DNA of 64,000 bases from positions 310,001-374,000 of the forward strand of contig CAVSQM010000001.1 in assembly GCA_963730115.1 (NCBI GenBank), given 5' to 3'. Within the stretch, counting starts at the first letter, position 1, and every line of letters begins with the position of its first letter. Shown in pieces: positions 62,982-64,000 of the stretch. The notes under the pieces are model-generated. The model had not been told where the DNA came from, made no database searches, and saw nothing but the letters and a program-made list of their open reading frames with translations. The stretch is from DASQFQ01 sp963730115. Its GTDB lineage: Bacteria; Actinomycetota; Thermoleophilia; Solirubrobacterales; Solirubrobacteraceae. The position numbers and the translations under genes are program-made.

Positions 62982-63746
62982 TCAAACTAGCTCACCGCGG
63001 AAGACGGGGACCGCCCACCCCGTCAGGTCGACGTGCAGCGACTCGTCGATGTCGACCTCGAGCTCGCCGCCGTCGAGCACCACGGTGACGGGCGAGTCGC
63101 CGCCGCGCAGGACGTGGGCGACCGCGGCGCCGCTCGCGCCGGTGCCGGACGACATCGTCTCCCCCACCCCGCGCTCGAAGATGCGCGCGCGGATGCGGTC
63201 GGGCGCCAGCTCGGTCCAGAACGACACGTTGGTGCGGTTCGGGAACGCCTCGTGGTGCTCGATCAGCGGGCCGAGGGTGGCGAGGTCGAGCTGCTGGAGC
63301 TCCGCGACCGAGGCGACGCGGATCGGCGTCTGCGGGTTGCCGATCGTGAGGTGCGTGAAGCGCTGGCCGGCGACCTCCCCGTCGAAGCGCACGATCGCCC
63401 GGCCCATGTCGACGCGGCACGTCCGCTCGCCGGTGATGGTGGTGCGGATCTCGCCGGCCACGGTCTGGATCGAGTAGGTGTCGGACGTCGTCCACTCGTG
63501 CTCGCGCAGGTAGAGGAGCGCCTGGCGGGCGCCGTTGCCCGACAGCTCGGCCTCCGAGCCGTCGGGGTTGTAGATCCGCAGGCGCGCGACGTAGCCGGGC
63601 TCGTCGGCGGGCGCGAGCGCGAGCACGCCGTCGGCGCCGACGCCGAGGTGGCGGTCGCACAGGGCGCGCACCTCGTCGGGGTCGACGCCGGCCGCCTCGA
63701 CGATGAGGTAGTCGTTGCCGAGCGCCTGCCACTTCTCGAACTTCAT
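62982..63746 (-). CDS. dapF: DapF-like diaminopimelate epimerase lacking both catalytic cysteines
   Basis: A 254-residue protein of DapF length and fold: KFEKWQALGNDYLIVEAAGV, LGVGADGVLALAPADEPGYV, YNPDGSEAELSGNGARQALL, LTIGNPQTPIRVASVAE and FERGVGETMSSGTGASGAA. In known DapF the two catalytic Cys stand in GNGxRC and ACGTGA; here they are Gln (GARQ) and Ser (SSGTG). The family normally isomerises LL- to meso-DAP. Either it works differently, has another substrate, or relies on other residues. ATG overlaps the miaA stop. Confidence 0.85.
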   Translation of the reverse strand: MKFEKWQALGNDYLIVEAAGVDPDEVRALCDRHLGVGADGVLALAPADEPGYVARLRIYNPDGSEAELSGNGARQALLYLREHEWTTSDTYSIQTVAGEIRTTITGERTCRVDMGRAIVRFDGEVAGQRFTHLTIGNPQTPIRVASVAELQQLDLATLGPLIEHHEAFPNRTNVSFWTELAPDRIRARIFERGVGETMSSGTGASGAAVAHVLRGGDSPVTVVLDGGELEVDIDESLHVDLTGWAVPVFRGELV

Positions 63747-64000
63747 GGCTCGATCATGCCGTGCAGCTCGGCCGCCACGTCCTGCCGGGTCGCGGCCGGT
63801 GACGTCGAGCGTGCGGACGCCGGGCAGCTTGCGCATCCAGGTGAGCTGGCGCTTGGCGTAGCGGCGGGTGCGGGTCTTCATCGCCTCGACGTCGCCCGCC
63901 AGCAGCTCCTCGAAGCCGAGCGCCTTGCGCGCGGTGGGCGAGGCGTCGGCCTGCCTGACCTCGTCATCGGCACCGGCGGCGACCATGCGCGTCGACGCGG
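63743..64000 (-). CDS. miaA: tRNA dimethylallyltransferase MiaA (C-terminal part), frame interrupted
   Basis: The C-terminal end of MiaA, cut by the window edge. TARKALGFEELLAGDVEAMK, TRTRRYAKRQLTWMRKLPGV and RTLDVTGRDP are typical. After a +1 change near 63790-63800 the sequence reads DVAAELHGMIEP and stops in an ATGA overlap with dapF. MiaA adds the dimethylallyl group to A37 of tRNAs reading U-starting codons. HflX and MiaA genes are often neighbours in other bacteria, which fits. Confidence 0.9.

Overview
The window is very GC-rich, densely packed DNA from an actinobacterium, most probably class Thermoleophilia (Solirubrobacter/Conexibacter-like). This is inferred from the gene families present: MurT/GatD, F420-type LLM oxidoreductase, methanethiol-oxidase-like SBP56, OpuC with two binding lipoproteins, ECF sigma/zinc anti-sigma pairs, and an Agl23/YYY membrane pair. 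No rRNA, tRNA, CRISPR array, insertion sequence or prophage was seen. Genes cover almost everything. Within operons neighbours usually share ATGA or GTGA stop/start overlaps, and convergent genes nearly always overlap or touch at their 3' ends.

Layout. 1-9.0 kb: a truncated DsbA-like gene, a thioesterase, a sigma/anti-sigma pair with a DUF4394 protein, an SBP56/membrane-protein/alcohol-dehydrogenase operon, a secreted RTX-DUF11 protein and a murein endopeptidase. 9.1-16.3 kb: a DipZ-like thiol-redox protein, a three-gene operon (methyltransferase, SpeD-like decarboxylase, PQ-loop-like membrane protein), a hydrolase/degenerate-cyclase fusion and an LLM oxidoreductase. 15.6-26.8 kb: a molybdenum region with MoaD-MoaE fusion, MoaC, MoaA and MoeA facing a seven-gene molybdenum hydroxylase cluster (small, large and FAD subunits, MoxR ATPase, VWA protein, MocA-like transferase, CoxG). 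26.8-34.9 kb: P450, glyoxalase-fold protein, flippase-like protein, two large envelope-glycosylation-type membrane proteins and an enolase-like protein. 35-41 kb: a MacB/FtsX-type ABC exporter with two response regulators and a histidine kinase. 41-51 kb: GNAT, sigma/Ogt/MFS operon, cyclophilin lipoprotein, then one long operon from a HAD phosphatase to MurT and GatD. 51.3-56.9 kb: OpuC osmoprotectant transporter. 56.9-64 kb: dUTPase, HflX, DUF429, and lysine/diaminopimelate genes (dapE, dapC, dapD, dapF) plus miaA.

The least ordinary signals are these. (1) Four 50-bp tandem repeats lie between the divergent DUF429 and dapE genes. Every unit encodes a 16-residue peptide ORF on each strand, chained by TGATG stop/start overlaps. 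(2) A 187-bp quasi-palindrome with 34-bp perfect arms lies between dut and hflX. (3) Thirteen apparent frameshifts all go in the same +1 direction; assembly error is the likeliest cause, but the bias is striking. (4) Several divergent promoters have -10 elements that share one TA step and sit a few bases from the start codons, implying leaderless mRNA. (5) The DapF homologue lacks both catalytic cysteines.

Products are inferred from reading translated sequence and recognising motifs; no database search was run. Positions of frame changes are approximate.
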